From positions 1 through 22,056 of the forward strand of contig JAUIBM010000004.1 of the NCBI GenBank assembly GCA_030428345.1: a DNA stretch of 22,056 nt. The letters run 5' to 3'. The notes beneath the pieces are model-generated. The model searched no databases. It was not told where the DNA came from and saw only the letters and a list, made by a program, of their open reading frames with translations. This DNA is from Alphaproteobacteria bacterium (lineage in GTDB: Bacteria; Pseudomonadota; Alphaproteobacteria; Rhizobiales; Rhizobiaceae). Positions within the stretch are counted from its first letter, which is position 1. The number at the start of each line of letters is the position of its first letter. Shown here piece after piece: positions 14,670 to 22,056 of this stretch. The translations under genes and the position numbers were made by a program.

Positions 14670-15932
14670 ATGACGACGACCAGGCTGGAAGTGGAAAAGA
14701 CGCTCAGCCGCGCACGCACGAGACCCGGGCGCGGCGCGGCGATGTGGATCGTGATCGCGATGGCGATCCTCGGCGCGGCGGCCTGGTATTTCTGGTTCGC
14801 CGGCGACAGGGGCGAAAACTGGCGCTACACCAGCGAGCCGGCGGTGAGAACCCGGCTGGTGGTCAGCGTCACGACCACCGGCACGGTTGAGCCGACCAAC
14901 CAGGTCGAGATGTCGAGCGAACTTTCCGGCGTGGTGGAATCGGTCCTCGTCGACGACAACGACACCGTGACGCCCGGCCAGGTGCTGGCGACCCTTGAGA
15001 CCGACAAGCTCGACGCGGCGCAGGCCAATGCCGAGGCGACCCTCGCCTCGCGCCGCGCCAAGGTCGCGCTGGCCGAAGCCGCCCTCACCCAGACGGCGGA
15101 GGCGCTGAAGCGCACGACAACCCTGCTGGCGCGCGGGCTCACCTCCCAGGAAAGCTTCATCGAGGCCAAGAGCAAGAACGACCAGGCCGCCGCGACGCTC
15201 CAGGGCGCCAAGGCCGATGTCGACGCCGCGCAGGCGGAGCTGACGGTCGCCCGGACCAATCGCGAACTCGCCACCATCCGCTCGCCGATCGGCGGCGTGG
15301 TGCTCGAGCGCGATGTCGAGGTCGGCCAGATCGTCGCCTCCTCGCTGCAGGCCCCGGTGCTTTTCACGCTCGCCGAGGATTTGTCGCGCATGGAACTGAA
15401 GGTCGACATCGACGAAGCCGATATCGGCAAGATCAAGATCGGCGACAAGGCGAATTTCACGGTCGAGGCCTTCGAGGATCGCAGCTTTCCCGCCGAGATC
15501 GCCGAACTCGGCTACATGCCGGAGACGATCGACAATGTGGTCACCTACAAGGGCACGCTGACGCTCGACAATTCCGACCGCCTGCTGCGTCCGGGCATGA
15601 CCGCGACGGCGGAAATCATCGTCTCGCAGGTCGATGACGCCATCGCGGTGCCCAATGCGGCGCTGCGCTTCACCCCTATCGAGAGCAATTCGGAGAAATC
15701 CGGCGGCGGGCGCGGCCTGATCGGCCTGCTGATGCCGCGTCCTCCGGCCGGCAGCGCCACCTCCAAGCCGAAGGCGAACCAGGACGGGCGCAGGACGCTC
15801 TGGGTGCTGCGCGACGGCGCGCCTGTCGCGGTTTCGGTGCGGACCGGGCGCAGCGACGGCACCTTGACCGAAATCGTCGAGGGCGACATTGCGCCCGGCG
15901 ATCCAGTCATCACCGACATGGCGGCGCAATGA
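14670..15932 (+). CDS. MacA-like periplasmic adaptor of an ABC exporter
   Basis: This 420-residue adaptor has a cytoplasmic basic N-terminus and one membrane anchor at about 25-43 (MWIVIAMAILGAAAWYFWFAG). The lipoyl half SVTTTGTVEPTNQVEMSSELSGVVESVLVDDNDTV follows, then an alpha-hairpin at about 110-195, the second half IRSPIGGVVLERDVEVGQIV, and beta-barrel and membrane-proximal domains. It differs from the RND adaptor upstream in having an uncleaved anchor, as MacA does. It would couple the MacB-like transporter to an outer-membrane channel. A low-complexity Pro/Ser/Lys insertion near 340-370 is unusual. GGGGC precedes the ATG. Its stop overlaps the ATPase start by four bases. It begins 107 bases after the RND pump, so it may form its own unit. 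Confidence 0.93.
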   Translation: MTTTRLEVEKTLSRARTRPGRGAAMWIVIAMAILGAAAWYFWFAGDRGENWRYTSEPAVRTRLVVSVTTTGTVEPTNQVEMSSELSGVVESVLVDDNDTVTPGQVLATLETDKLDAAQANAEATLASRRAKVALAEAALTQTAEALKRTTTLLARGLTSQESFIEAKSKNDQAAATLQGAKADVDAAQAELTVARTNRELATIRSPIGGVVLERDVEVGQIVASSLQAPVLFTLAEDLSRMELKVDIDEADIGKIKIGDKANFTVEAFEDRSFPAEIAELGYMPETIDNVVTYKGTLTLDNSDRLLRPGMTATAEIIVSQVDDAIAVPNAALRFTPIESNSEKSGGGRGLIGLLMPRPPAGSATSKPKANQDGRRTLWVLRDGAPVAVSVRTGRSDGTLTEIVEGDIAPGDPVITDMAAQ

Positions 15933-16678
15933 TCTCGCGCCCCGAAACAGCCGCCAGCGGCGGCCCGGCGGAAACCGAACACCAGCCGCTGATCCGGCTG
16001 CGCGACATCTACAAGATCTATGGCGAGGGCGAGGCGGAGGTGCGCGCGCTGCAGGGCGTCAGCCTCGACATCGAGGCGGGCGAGTTTGTCGCGATCATGG
16101 GCCCCAGCGGTTCGGGAAAGTCGACCGCGATGAACATCGTCGGCTGTCTGGACCGGCCGACATCGGGCAGCTATCGCTTCGCCGGTGCGGAAGTCGGATC
16201 GCTTAACCGGCACCAGCAATCGCTGCTGCGCCGGCATTTCCTGGGCTTCGTGTTTCAGGGCTACAATCTCCTGCCGCGCTCGACCGCGCTGGAAAATGTC
16301 GAACTGCCGCTGATCTATATGGGCCGCCCGCCCGCCGAGCGCCGGGCGGTGGCGGTCGACATGCTCGCCCGCGTCGGCCTGGCCGGCCGCGAGCGGCACC
16401 TGCCCTCGCAATTGTCGGGCGGGCAGCAGCAGCGCGTCGCCATTGCGCGCGCGATCGCCGGCAAGCCGGACGTGCTGCTCGCCGACGAGCCGACCGGCAA
16501 TCTCGATTCGGTGCGTGGCCGCGAAATCATGGACCTGCTCACCGCGCTCAACCGCGAGGACGGGCTGACCGTGCTGATGGTGACGCACGATCCGTCCATG
16601 ACGGAATTCGCCACGCGCACGGTCGAGTTTCTCGACGGGCGCATCGCCTCCGACAACCAGCATCGCGAGGCAGCCTGA
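15929..16678 (+). CDS. MacB-type ABC exporter ATPase
   Basis: This 249-residue nucleotide-binding subunit belongs to the MacB/LolD branch. Walker A GPSGSGKST lies at 58-66, the Q-loop in FVFQGYNLLPRSTALENVELPL, the signature LSGGQQQR from 162, Walker B DVLLADEPTGNLD from 181, and the switch histidine in VMVTHDP. The FQxYNLLPRxTALENVELP pattern is typical of the mechanotransmitter family. In E. coli MacB the ATPase and permease are one chain; here they are separate genes. The ATG overlaps the adaptor stop, and the TGA overlaps the permease ATG by one base. About 25 residues precede the first conserved strand. The protein is cytoplasmic and membrane-associated. Confidence 0.95.
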   Translation: MISRPETAASGGPAETEHQPLIRLRDIYKIYGEGEAEVRALQGVSLDIEAGEFVAIMGPSGSGKSTAMNIVGCLDRPTSGSYRFAGAEVGSLNRHQQSLLRRHFLGFVFQGYNLLPRSTALENVELPLIYMGRPPAERRAVAVDMLARVGLAGRERHLPSQLSGGQQQRVAIARAIAGKPDVLLADEPTGNLDSVRGREIMDLLTALNREDGLTVLMVTHDPSMTEFATRTVEFLDGRIASDNQHREAA

Positions 16679-17892
16679 TGGCCTATGAAACGCTGCGACT
16701 GGCGCTGCTGGCGATCCTGCGCAACTCGCTGCGCTCCTTCCTGACCATTCTGGGCATCGTCATCGGCGTTGCCGCCGTCATCGCGATGGTCACGATCGGC
16801 AGCGGCTCGGCCAAGCAGGTGACGAACGATGTCAGCACGCTCGGCTCCAGCCTGCTGATGGTGCGCCCCGGCAAGCTTGAACGCGGCCCCGGGCGCGGCG
16901 GCGGGGCCAGCGCGCCCTCCTTCGACCTCCGGGACGTGGAGGCGATCACTCGGCAGATCAAGGGGCTGGAGGCGGTCGCCCCGGTGGCGCAGGGCAGCGC
17001 CAATATTGTGTCCGGCTCGCAGAACTATTCCACGACGGTGTTCGGTGTCGACGACGGCTATTTCATCGCCCGCGATTTGAAGATCGCCGAGGGCCGCTCC
17101 TTCCTGGAATCGGAGACCCATCTGGGTTCGTCGGTCTGCGTTCTGGGCGAGACCGTGCGCAGCAAGCTGTTCGGCCGCGGCGATCCGCTCGGCGCAACCA
17201 TCCGGTTGAAGCAGGTCTCGTGCAAGGTGATCGGGCTGCTCGTTCCCAAGGGCGCGTCCGGCTTCGGCAGCGATCAGGACGATGTCGTGCTGATGCCGCT
17301 GCGCGCCTTCCAGCGCCGCCTGGCGGGGAACCGCGACGTCGGGGCGATGTACATCACGGTCGGCGACAGCGTGACCACCGCCAAGGCCAAGGCGGATCTG
17401 GAGGCGCTGCTGCGCGAGCGCCGGCGCATCGGACCCAACGACGAGGACAATTTCTCGGTTTCCGACATGAAGGAGATCGCCTCCATGCTGACCGGCATCT
17501 CCAACGTGCTCACCGGCCTGCTGTCGGCGCTGGCGGCCGTCAGCCTGCTGGTCGGCGGCATCGGCATCATGAACATCATGCTGGTCTCGGTCACCGAACG
17601 CACGCGCGAGATCGGCATTCGCCTCGCCATCGGCGCCAGCGCCGGCCAGGTGCTGATGCAGTTCCTGGTGGAGGCGGTGGTGCTTTCGCTGCTGGGCGGC
17701 ATGATCGGCGTGGTGATCGGACTGCTCCTGGCGCTGGTCGGGACGTGGTTCCTGTCGGTGCCTTTCACGATCGATCCCGCGACGATCGCGCTCGCCTTCG
17801 TCTTCTCGGCGCTGGTCGGCGTCGCATTCGGCTTCTTCCCGGCGCGCCGGGCGGCCAATCTCGATCCGATCGAGGCGCTGAGACACCAGTGA
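16678..17892 (+). CDS. MacB-type ABC exporter permease (MacB_PCD and FtsX domains)
   Basis: This 404-residue protein has the four-helix plan of the family. TM1 lies near 17-40 (SFLTILGIVIGVAAVIAMVTIG), a periplasmic MacB_PCD domain at about 45-270, and the FtsX domain with three membrane segments after about 275 (LSALAAVSLLVGGIGIMNIMLVSVTERTREIGIRLAIGA). It ends with the usual FFPARRAANLDPIEALRHQ. Type VII exporters of this kind extrude peptides, macrolides or lipids from the periplasm. The substrate here is unknown. It is the last gene of the adaptor-ATPase-permease set and converges on the LysR gene. Confidence 0.95.
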   Translation: MAYETLRLALLAILRNSLRSFLTILGIVIGVAAVIAMVTIGSGSAKQVTNDVSTLGSSLLMVRPGKLERGPGRGGGASAPSFDLRDVEAITRQIKGLEAVAPVAQGSANIVSGSQNYSTTVFGVDDGYFIARDLKIAEGRSFLESETHLGSSVCVLGETVRSKLFGRGDPLGATIRLKQVSCKVIGLLVPKGASGFGSDQDDVVLMPLRAFQRRLAGNRDVGAMYITVGDSVTTAKAKADLEALLRERRRIGPNDEDNFSVSDMKEIASMLTGISNVLTGLLSALAAVSLLVGGIGIMNIMLVSVTERTREIGIRLAIGASAGQVLMQFLVEAVVLSLLGGMIGVVIGLLLALVGTWFLSVPFTIDPATIALAFVFSALVGVAFGFFPARRAANLDPIEALRHQ

Positions 17893-17894
17893 CG

Positions 17895-17923
17895 GCCGGG
17901 CTTGCGCTACAGAGCGGCCTGGC
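17895..17923 (+). terminator. Hairpin between the convergent MacB permease and LysR genes
   Basis: GCCGGGC (17895-17901) pairs with GCCTGGC (17917-17923) with one G-U, and inside it CGCT (17905-17908) pairs with AGCG (17913-17916) around ACAG, with a TTG bulge. A smaller GGCT/AGCC stem follows at 17926-17936. The position fits a two-way terminator; there is no T-run. Confidence 0.4.
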
Positions 17924-17935
17924 TGGGCTTCGAGC

Positions 17936-18862
17936 CTATTGTCCGCGCACCTTGCGTAGGGAGTTCTCGATCTCGCCCTTCAGCAGATCGGCGACAATCC
18001 TGCCGATGCGGGACAACGGTTTGCGCGCATCGATCGCCAGTCCCACGGTTTGCGGCTCCGCGCCCTTGTCGCGAACCGGCAGGAAGACCAGCGAGCCTTC
18101 GATGATCTCCGGCGCGGCGTCGAGCTCGGAGGTGAAGGCGATGTAGCGACCGCTGCGCGCCAGCTGTTTCACCAGTTGCAGCGAATTGGTCACCACCGCC
18201 TTTTGCGGATCGGTGAACAGCCAGCCATAGCGGGCGTCGAGATAGCGGCGGATCAGCAGCGCCTTGCTCTGCAGGGCGATGGGAAAATGCACGGCCTCCT
18301 GCAGGCTCGTGGTCGCGCCCCTGGCAAGCTCGTGGCCGGGGGCGACGACGCAGCCGAACGGCAGTTCGGCGCTCCACAGGACATGGACGTCGCGGCGGGG
18401 CGAGAGGTTGAAGGCGGCGATGATGTCGACCTCGCCCGCCAGCAGCGAGAGCAGCGCGTCGTCAGGGCTGGCGACATCGACCTCCAGCGATATGCGCGGA
18501 TGCGAACTCGCGAGCTTCTCGATGAATTGCGGCAGGAAGCCGTTGGCGTGGCTGTCCATCGCGGCAAGGCGCACATGCCCCTGCTGGACGCCCTGAAGCT
18601 GCCGGATGTCCGAGGCCGTCTTGCGCTCGTCGCTCTTCCATCGCCGGGCGAGGGCTACCAGCGAGTCGCCGGCCGCGGTCAGGCGCATGCCGCGCGGCAT
18701 GCGCTCGAAAAGCTCGACGCCCAGATCCCCTTCCAGCAGCAGGATCTGCCGATCGATCGCCGAGGCCGCAACGTTCAGCTCCTTTGCCGCCTTCTGGATC
18801 GATCCGGAGCGCGCGACCTGGTCGACATAGCGCAGGGAGGCGGGAACGAGGGATCCGCGCAT
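17936..18862 (-). CDS. LysR-family transcriptional regulator
   Basis: This 308-residue protein has an N-terminal winged helix-turn-helix at about 5-64: LRYVDQVARSGSIQKAAKELNVAASAIDRQILLLEGDLGVELFERMPRGMRLTAAG. A linker helix and a two-lobed effector-binding domain follow, with DALLSLLAGEVDIIAAF near 140. The length is normal. GGAGAAG lies five bases before the ATG at 18862. It is transcribed away from the ABC importer operon across a 141-base gap, the usual arrangement for a LysR regulator and its target. It therefore probably controls uptake genes and perhaps itself. The effector is not readable. The overlapping plus-strand frame is a coding shadow. Confidence 0.95.
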   Translation of the reverse strand: MRGSLVPASLRYVDQVARSGSIQKAAKELNVAASAIDRQILLLEGDLGVELFERMPRGMRLTAAGDSLVALARRWKSDERKTASDIRQLQGVQQGHVRLAAMDSHANGFLPQFIEKLASSHPRISLEVDVASPDDALLSLLAGEVDIIAAFNLSPRRDVHVLWSAELPFGCVVAPGHELARGATTSLQEAVHFPIALQSKALLIRRYLDARYGWLFTDPQKAVVTNSLQLVKQLARSGRYIAFTSELDAAPEIIEGSLVFLPVRDKGAEPQTVGLAIDARKPLSRIGRIVADLLKGEIENSLRKVRGQ

Positions 18863-18879
18863 GCATTCTTCTCCGCGAC

Positions 18880-18936
18880 CATACTGATTTTTAGAATGGA
18901 TGATTGCTTATTCTGCGATAGACGGCAACGCAAATT
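18880..18936. promoter_or_regulatory. AT-rich divergent control region with an inverted repeat, candidate LysR site
   Basis: AGAAT (18893-18897) and ATTCT (18910-18914) form an inverted repeat spaced by 12 bases in an AT-rich island inside otherwise GC-rich DNA; a further ATTCT lies at 18865-18869. The layout (inverted repeat between divergent regulator and target) fits LysR binding, though the arms do not match a classic T-N11-A box exactly. No promoter hexamers stand out on either strand. Confidence 0.4.
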
Positions 18937-19003
18937 TCTCCGATGGTTCGCGCAGCAGCAAGGCGGGACGACCCGCCAGGCCGCCGGATGATGGCGAACC
19001 AAG

Positions 19004-19993
19004 ATGCAGAGCGTGGAAAAAACACCCTTGTTTGACACCCTGCCCAGCGATGGCGAGACGCCCGCTCGCGACGATGCCCGCCGGGGCACCGGCAAGCTCT
19101 CGCTGATGACGGAAGCGGCCTGGTCGAAATTCTCCGGCACGCGGCACACCGGCCTCCTTCTGGTGGCGCCGGCGCTGGTCTTCCTCGGGGTCTGGTTCCT
19201 ATGGCCGGTCCTGTCGATGATCGTGACCAGCCTCTCCGCCCACACCGTGGATGGCGTCACGGTGCAGGGCTTCACCTTCGAGAACTATATCCGCCTGTTT
19301 TCTTCCGATCTGTACTTCCGCATCCTGCTGCGCACCGTGCGGGTCGCGCTGCTCACCAGTCTATGCGCGGCGATCTTCGCCTATCCGCTGGCGCTCGCCA
19401 TCGCCCGTGGCGGTCCTTCGCTGGCGCGGCTGGTGACGATCACCATCCTCGCGCCATTGCTGGTCAATGTCGTGATCCGCTCCTATGGCTGGCAGACGAT
19501 CCTGAACAAGACCGGCGCCCTGGCCTGGGCGCTGAAACTCATCGGCGTCGCCAACCCGCCAGTGCTTCTCTACACCGAGTGGGCGGTGCTGATCGCCTGC
19601 GTGCATGTCTACCTGCCCTTCATGGTGATGCCGCTGGCTTCGGCGATCGCGCGCATCGACCGTACGGTCGAGGAGGCCGCGAGCATCGCCGGCGCCTCGC
19701 GGCCACGGGTCTTCATGCGGGTGATCCTGCCGCTCAGCCTTCCCGGCCTCGCCGTCGGCGCTTCGCTGGTCTTCTCGCTCAGTTCCGCCGCCTATGTCAC
19801 GCCGCAGGTGCTTGGCGGAAATTTCTCGCCGCTGCTGGGCACGCTGATCGAACAACAGATCCTCACGCTCAACGACTGGTCGTTCGGGGCGGCGATCTCG
19901 ACGCTGCTGATCGCCATGGTCCTGGCCGTCAATCTCGTCTTCCTGAAGATCGTCAACAGGCGGTTCGCCCGCTGGACGGAGGCCGGGCGATGA
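19004..19993 (+). CDS. ABC importer permease, PotB-like
   Basis: This 329-residue inner-membrane protein has an unusual polar N-terminal extension of about 45 residues. The first membrane segment follows (GLLLVAPALVFLGVWFLWPVL), then five or more others. The EAA loop that contacts the ATPase is clear: VEEAASIAGASRPRVFMRVILPLSLPGL. This places it with the polyamine/iron-type (PotB, FbpB) permeases. The ATG at 19004 has only a weak ribosome site; an in-frame ATG at 19106 would remove 34 residues of the extension and is a fair alternative. The stop overlaps the next permease by four bases. Confidence 0.9.
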   Translation: MQSVEKTPLFDTLPSDGETPARDDARRGTGKLSLMTEAAWSKFSGTRHTGLLLVAPALVFLGVWFLWPVLSMIVTSLSAHTVDGVTVQGFTFENYIRLFSSDLYFRILLRTVRVALLTSLCAAIFAYPLALAIARGGPSLARLVTITILAPLLVNVVIRSYGWQTILNKTGALAWALKLIGVANPPVLLYTEWAVLIACVHVYLPFMVMPLASAIARIDRTVEEAASIAGASRPRVFMRVILPLSLPGLAVGASLVFSLSSAAYVTPQVLGGNFSPLLGTLIEQQILTLNDWSFGAAISTLLIAMVLAVNLVFLKIVNRRFARWTEAGR

Positions 19994-20784
19994 GCGAAAC
20001 CGTCAGCCCGATCCTGAGGATCGTCGTCGCCATCATCCTGCTGATCGTCGTCGCGCCGCTGGTCGTGCCGTTCCTGATGTCGATCTCGGACACGGCCTAT
20101 ATCGTCTTCCCGCCGCAGGGCTTCACGCTCAAATGGTATGGGGAGGTGCTGGCGAACCCCGAAGCGCAGGGCAGTTTCCTGTTCTCGCTCGAACTGGCGG
20201 GGATCGTCACCGCCGTTTCGCTGGTCCTCGGCATTCCCTGCGCGGTCGGTCTCACCCGCTTCAGGACGCCGGGCCAGGACGCCATTCTCGCCGTCATCCT
20301 GTCGCCGCTGATCGTGCCGCTGATCGTGACGGGCGTCGCGCTGCTGCAATTGTTCTCGATGCTGGGATCGCGCGCGACAATGCTGCAGATGGTCATCGGG
20401 CACACCGTCATCTGCCTGCCCTATGTCATCCGGTCGGTCTCGGCGAGCTTCGTGCTGGTCAACCGCAATCTGGAGGACGCCGCCGCCATACTTGGCGCGC
20501 CGCCGCATGTGGTCGCGACCAGGGTGATCTGGCCGCAGGTGCGGCCCGGCATCCTGGCCGGCGGCGTCTTCAGCTTCATCGTCTCCTTCGACGACTATCC
20601 GATCTCGATGTGGCTCGCCGACGGCAACCATTTCCCGATCCCGCTGTATCTCTACACGGTCATCGAACGCTCCTTCGATCCTTCGATCGCGGCCATCGCG
20701 TCGCTGATGATCCTCTTCGCACTCCTTCTCGTGCTCGTCATCGAGAAGGTCTTCGGTGTCAGTCTCGCCCGGATGGCCAGCTGA
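19990..20784 (+). CDS. ABC importer permease, PotC-like
   Basis: This 264-residue inner-membrane protein has six likely membrane segments, the first near 8-30 (ILRIVVAIILLIVVAPLVV). The periplasmic start SISDTAYIVFPPQGFTLKWYGEVL is typical of PotC-type subunits. The EAA loop reads LEDAAAILGAPPHVVATRVIWPQVRPGI. It forms a heterodimer with the preceding PotB-like subunit. FDDYPISMWLADGNHFPIPLYLY resembles the conserved FDD segment of this family. The start at 19990 overlaps the previous stop (ATGA). Substrate is not defined; polyamines or related small organic cations are the family norm. Confidence 0.93.
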   Translation: MSETVSPILRIVVAIILLIVVAPLVVPFLMSISDTAYIVFPPQGFTLKWYGEVLANPEAQGSFLFSLELAGIVTAVSLVLGIPCAVGLTRFRTPGQDAILAVILSPLIVPLIVTGVALLQLFSMLGSRATMLQMVIGHTVICLPYVIRSVSASFVLVNRNLEDAAAILGAPPHVVATRVIWPQVRPGILAGGVFSFIVSFDDYPISMWLADGNHFPIPLYLYTVIERSFDPSIAAIASLMILFALLLVLVIEKVFGVSLARMAS

Positions 20785-20835
20785 ACCTCCCAACAGCAGA
20801 ACTCCATTCGCTCAACCATGAAAAGGGGAAGTTAC

Positions 20836-21918
20836 ATGACAAATATTTCGAGGCGCTCCTTCAACAAGCTGACGCTCGGCGCCACCGCCCTTGCGGCCCC
20901 CCTGGCGGCCCCGATGGGCTTCGTCCGCAACAGCTGGGCCGCGGGCAAGGAAATCCAGATCGGCATCTGGGGCGGATCGCAGGGCGAGTTCGTCAAGAAG
21001 GAAATCATCCCGGCATTCGAGAAGGATTTCGGATGCAAGGTGACGCCGGAGGAAGGCTTCACACTCGCCAATGTCGGAAAGATGCGCGCCACCAAGGACA
21101 ATCCGAAATATTCGGTGATGTTCATCGACGACGTCGCGATCCCGATCTGCAAGGCCGAGGGTCTGATCGAACAGCTGCCGAAGGACGACATGCCGGCGCT
21201 CGCCAATCTCTATCCGCGCTTCGGTTTCGACGGCTGGGGCACCGCGCTCGCCATCTCCGTCGCCAGCATGTTCCACAACACCTCCGTCACCCCGCCGGCA
21301 AGCTATGCCGAGCTATGGAAGCCCGAATATGCCGGCAAGCTGAAGCTGGTTAGCCCCAAGAACACGCCGTCGGTCTTCTTCCTGATCGTCGCGGCGGCGG
21401 TGAAATCCGGCAAGCCCTTCGCGGAGGCGCAATATCTGATCGACGACAGCTTCGACAAGGTTGCCGAACTCAAGCCCAACATCATGAACCTGTTCGACAA
21501 CGGCCCGCAGGCCGCCAACGAGATCGCCCAGGGACAGGCTGATATCGGCCTGCTGGAACTGTCGAAATACATCTATCCCTACACTGCGAAGGGCGCGCCG
21601 GTGACGATGAGCTTCCCCAGCGAGGGCAGCTTTGCCGGCAACAATTGCCAGGTGCTGGTCAAGGGCGCGCCGAACCGGGACGTGGCCGTCGCCTTCATGA
21701 ACCGCATGCTCGAGACCGGCGTCCAGAAGGCGTTCAGCGAATATGCCCTCACCGCCCCGCCGGTCAGCGGCATCGAGTTCTCGGCCGAGACGCTGAAATA
21801 TCTCGCCTATCCGGTCGAGGAAATGGACAAGCGCGGCCTGTTCACCCCCGATTGGGAATACATCAACGCCAGGCGCTCCGGCTGGACCGAGAAGATGAAC
21901 GCCATCTTCGCCGTCTGA
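20836..21918 (+). CDS. ABC importer solute-binding protein, PotD-like, with Tat signal
   Basis: This is a 360-residue exported binding protein. The N-terminus MTNISRRSFNKLTLGATAL has a twin-arginine motif (SRRSFNK) followed by a hydrophobic stretch and probable cleavage at SWA-A near residue 36, so export as a folded protein is likely. The mature part begins KEIQIGIWGGSQGEFVKKEIIPAFEKDFGCKV, the usual start of PotD/Fbp-type binding proteins. Then come YAELWKPEYAGKLKLVSPKNTPS and EIAQGQADIGLLELSKYIYPY. The ATG at 20836 has AAGGGGAAG upstream; an ATG at 20818 is in frame but precedes that site. Lack of the lipobox makes it a free periplasmic protein. The ligand is unknown. Confidence 0.92.
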   Translation: MTNISRRSFNKLTLGATALAAPLAAPMGFVRNSWAAGKEIQIGIWGGSQGEFVKKEIIPAFEKDFGCKVTPEEGFTLANVGKMRATKDNPKYSVMFIDDVAIPICKAEGLIEQLPKDDMPALANLYPRFGFDGWGTALAISVASMFHNTSVTPPASYAELWKPEYAGKLKLVSPKNTPSVFFLIVAAAVKSGKPFAEAQYLIDDSFDKVAELKPNIMNLFDNGPQAANEIAQGQADIGLLELSKYIYPYTAKGAPVTMSFPSEGSFAGNNCQVLVKGAPNRDVAVAFMNRMLETGVQKAFSEYALTAPPVSGIEFSAETLKYLAYPVEEMDKRGLFTPDWEYINARRSGWTEKMNAIFAV

Positions 21919-21933
21919 GAACGATGCAAGGCC

Positions 21934-21962
21934 GCCGGCGTGGTGCATTCCATCGCGCCGGC
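21934..21962 (+). terminator. Hairpin between the binding-protein and ATPase genes
   Basis: GCCGGCG (21934-21940) and CGCCGGC (21956-21962) are perfectly complementary, with an inner TGG/CCA pairing (21941-21943 with 21950-21952). It begins 15 bases after the binding-protein stop and ends 27 bases before the next start. As with the stem at 236-259, it could raise binding-protein expression over the other subunits. Confidence 0.5.
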
Positions 21963-21989
21963 CATGCCGAACGACAGTGGAGACGGGCC

Positions 21990-22056
21990 ATGGGCGATCC
22001 GGCCAATTCGCCGCCGAACCGGGGCGGTAGCGTGAAGCTTTCCGGCATCAGCCGCA
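21990..22056 (+). CDS. Probable ABC importer ATPase, PotA-like (first 22 codons only)
   Basis: The window ends inside this gene. The 22 visible residues end in GGSVKLSGISR, the usual first strand of an ABC ATPase before its Walker A motif. GGAG lies seven bases before the ATG. An operon with two permeases and a binding protein lacks only an ATPase, which supports the call. No catalytic motif is inside the window, so the assignment is from context. Confidence 0.65.
   Translation, partial: MGDPANSPPNRGGSVKLSGISR

Noticed and set aside
18050..18991. Plus-strand open frame of 313 codons over the LysR gene
   Set aside because: Antisense shadow of a well-supported LysR regulator with a complete helix-turn-helix.

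Overview
The window is GC-rich, tightly packed, almost wholly protein-coding DNA with many ATGA-type stop/start overlaps. The gene families (matAB with a TRAP transporter, an alphaproteobacterial style of ureEFG, split MacAB, Pot-type ABC uptake) point to a chromosomal segment of an alphaproteobacterium, most likely of the Rhizobiales/Hyphomicrobiales type. The genus cannot be told from the sequence alone. No tRNA, rRNA, CRISPR array, insertion sequence or phage gene was seen. The longest gap without a gene is 294 bases (10067-10360).

Layout. (1) 2-4934: malonate uptake and use. The end of a TRAP binding protein, its small and large permease subunits, malonyl-CoA decarboxylase and malonyl-CoA synthetase lie on one strand. 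Malonate would be imported, activated to malonyl-CoA by MatB and decarboxylated to acetyl-CoA by MatA. (2) 5095-6345: a short-chain dehydrogenase and a small ABM-fold protein, both of unknown substrate. (3) 6532-9269: a parDE-type toxin-antitoxin pair joined by an ATGA overlap to urease accessory genes ureE, ureF and ureG, with a DUF3995-like membrane protein between ureF and ureG. ureE is broken by an apparent internal deletion of about 28-31 bases and a frameshift. No ureABC or ureD is present in the window. (4) 9308-10066, minus strand: an exported SH3b protein with a long Arg/His/Pro-rich tail. (5) 10361-14562: an RND efflux adaptor and pump behind a promoter that overlaps a perfect inverted repeat. 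(6) 14670-17892: a second efflux system of MacAB type with ATPase and permease on separate genes. (7) 17936-18862, minus strand: a LysR-type regulator, divergent from (8) 19004-22056: a Pot/Fbp-like ABC importer (two permeases, a Tat-exported binding protein, and the first 22 codons of a probable ATPase).

The most notable points are the disrupted ureE sitting directly behind parDE, a hairpin behind each of the two solute-binding-protein genes, and the compact promoter/operator/repeat island in front of the RND operon. I found no clear candidate for a wholly new biological system. Most genes belong to known families, and the novelty lies in arrangement and in the ureE lesion.
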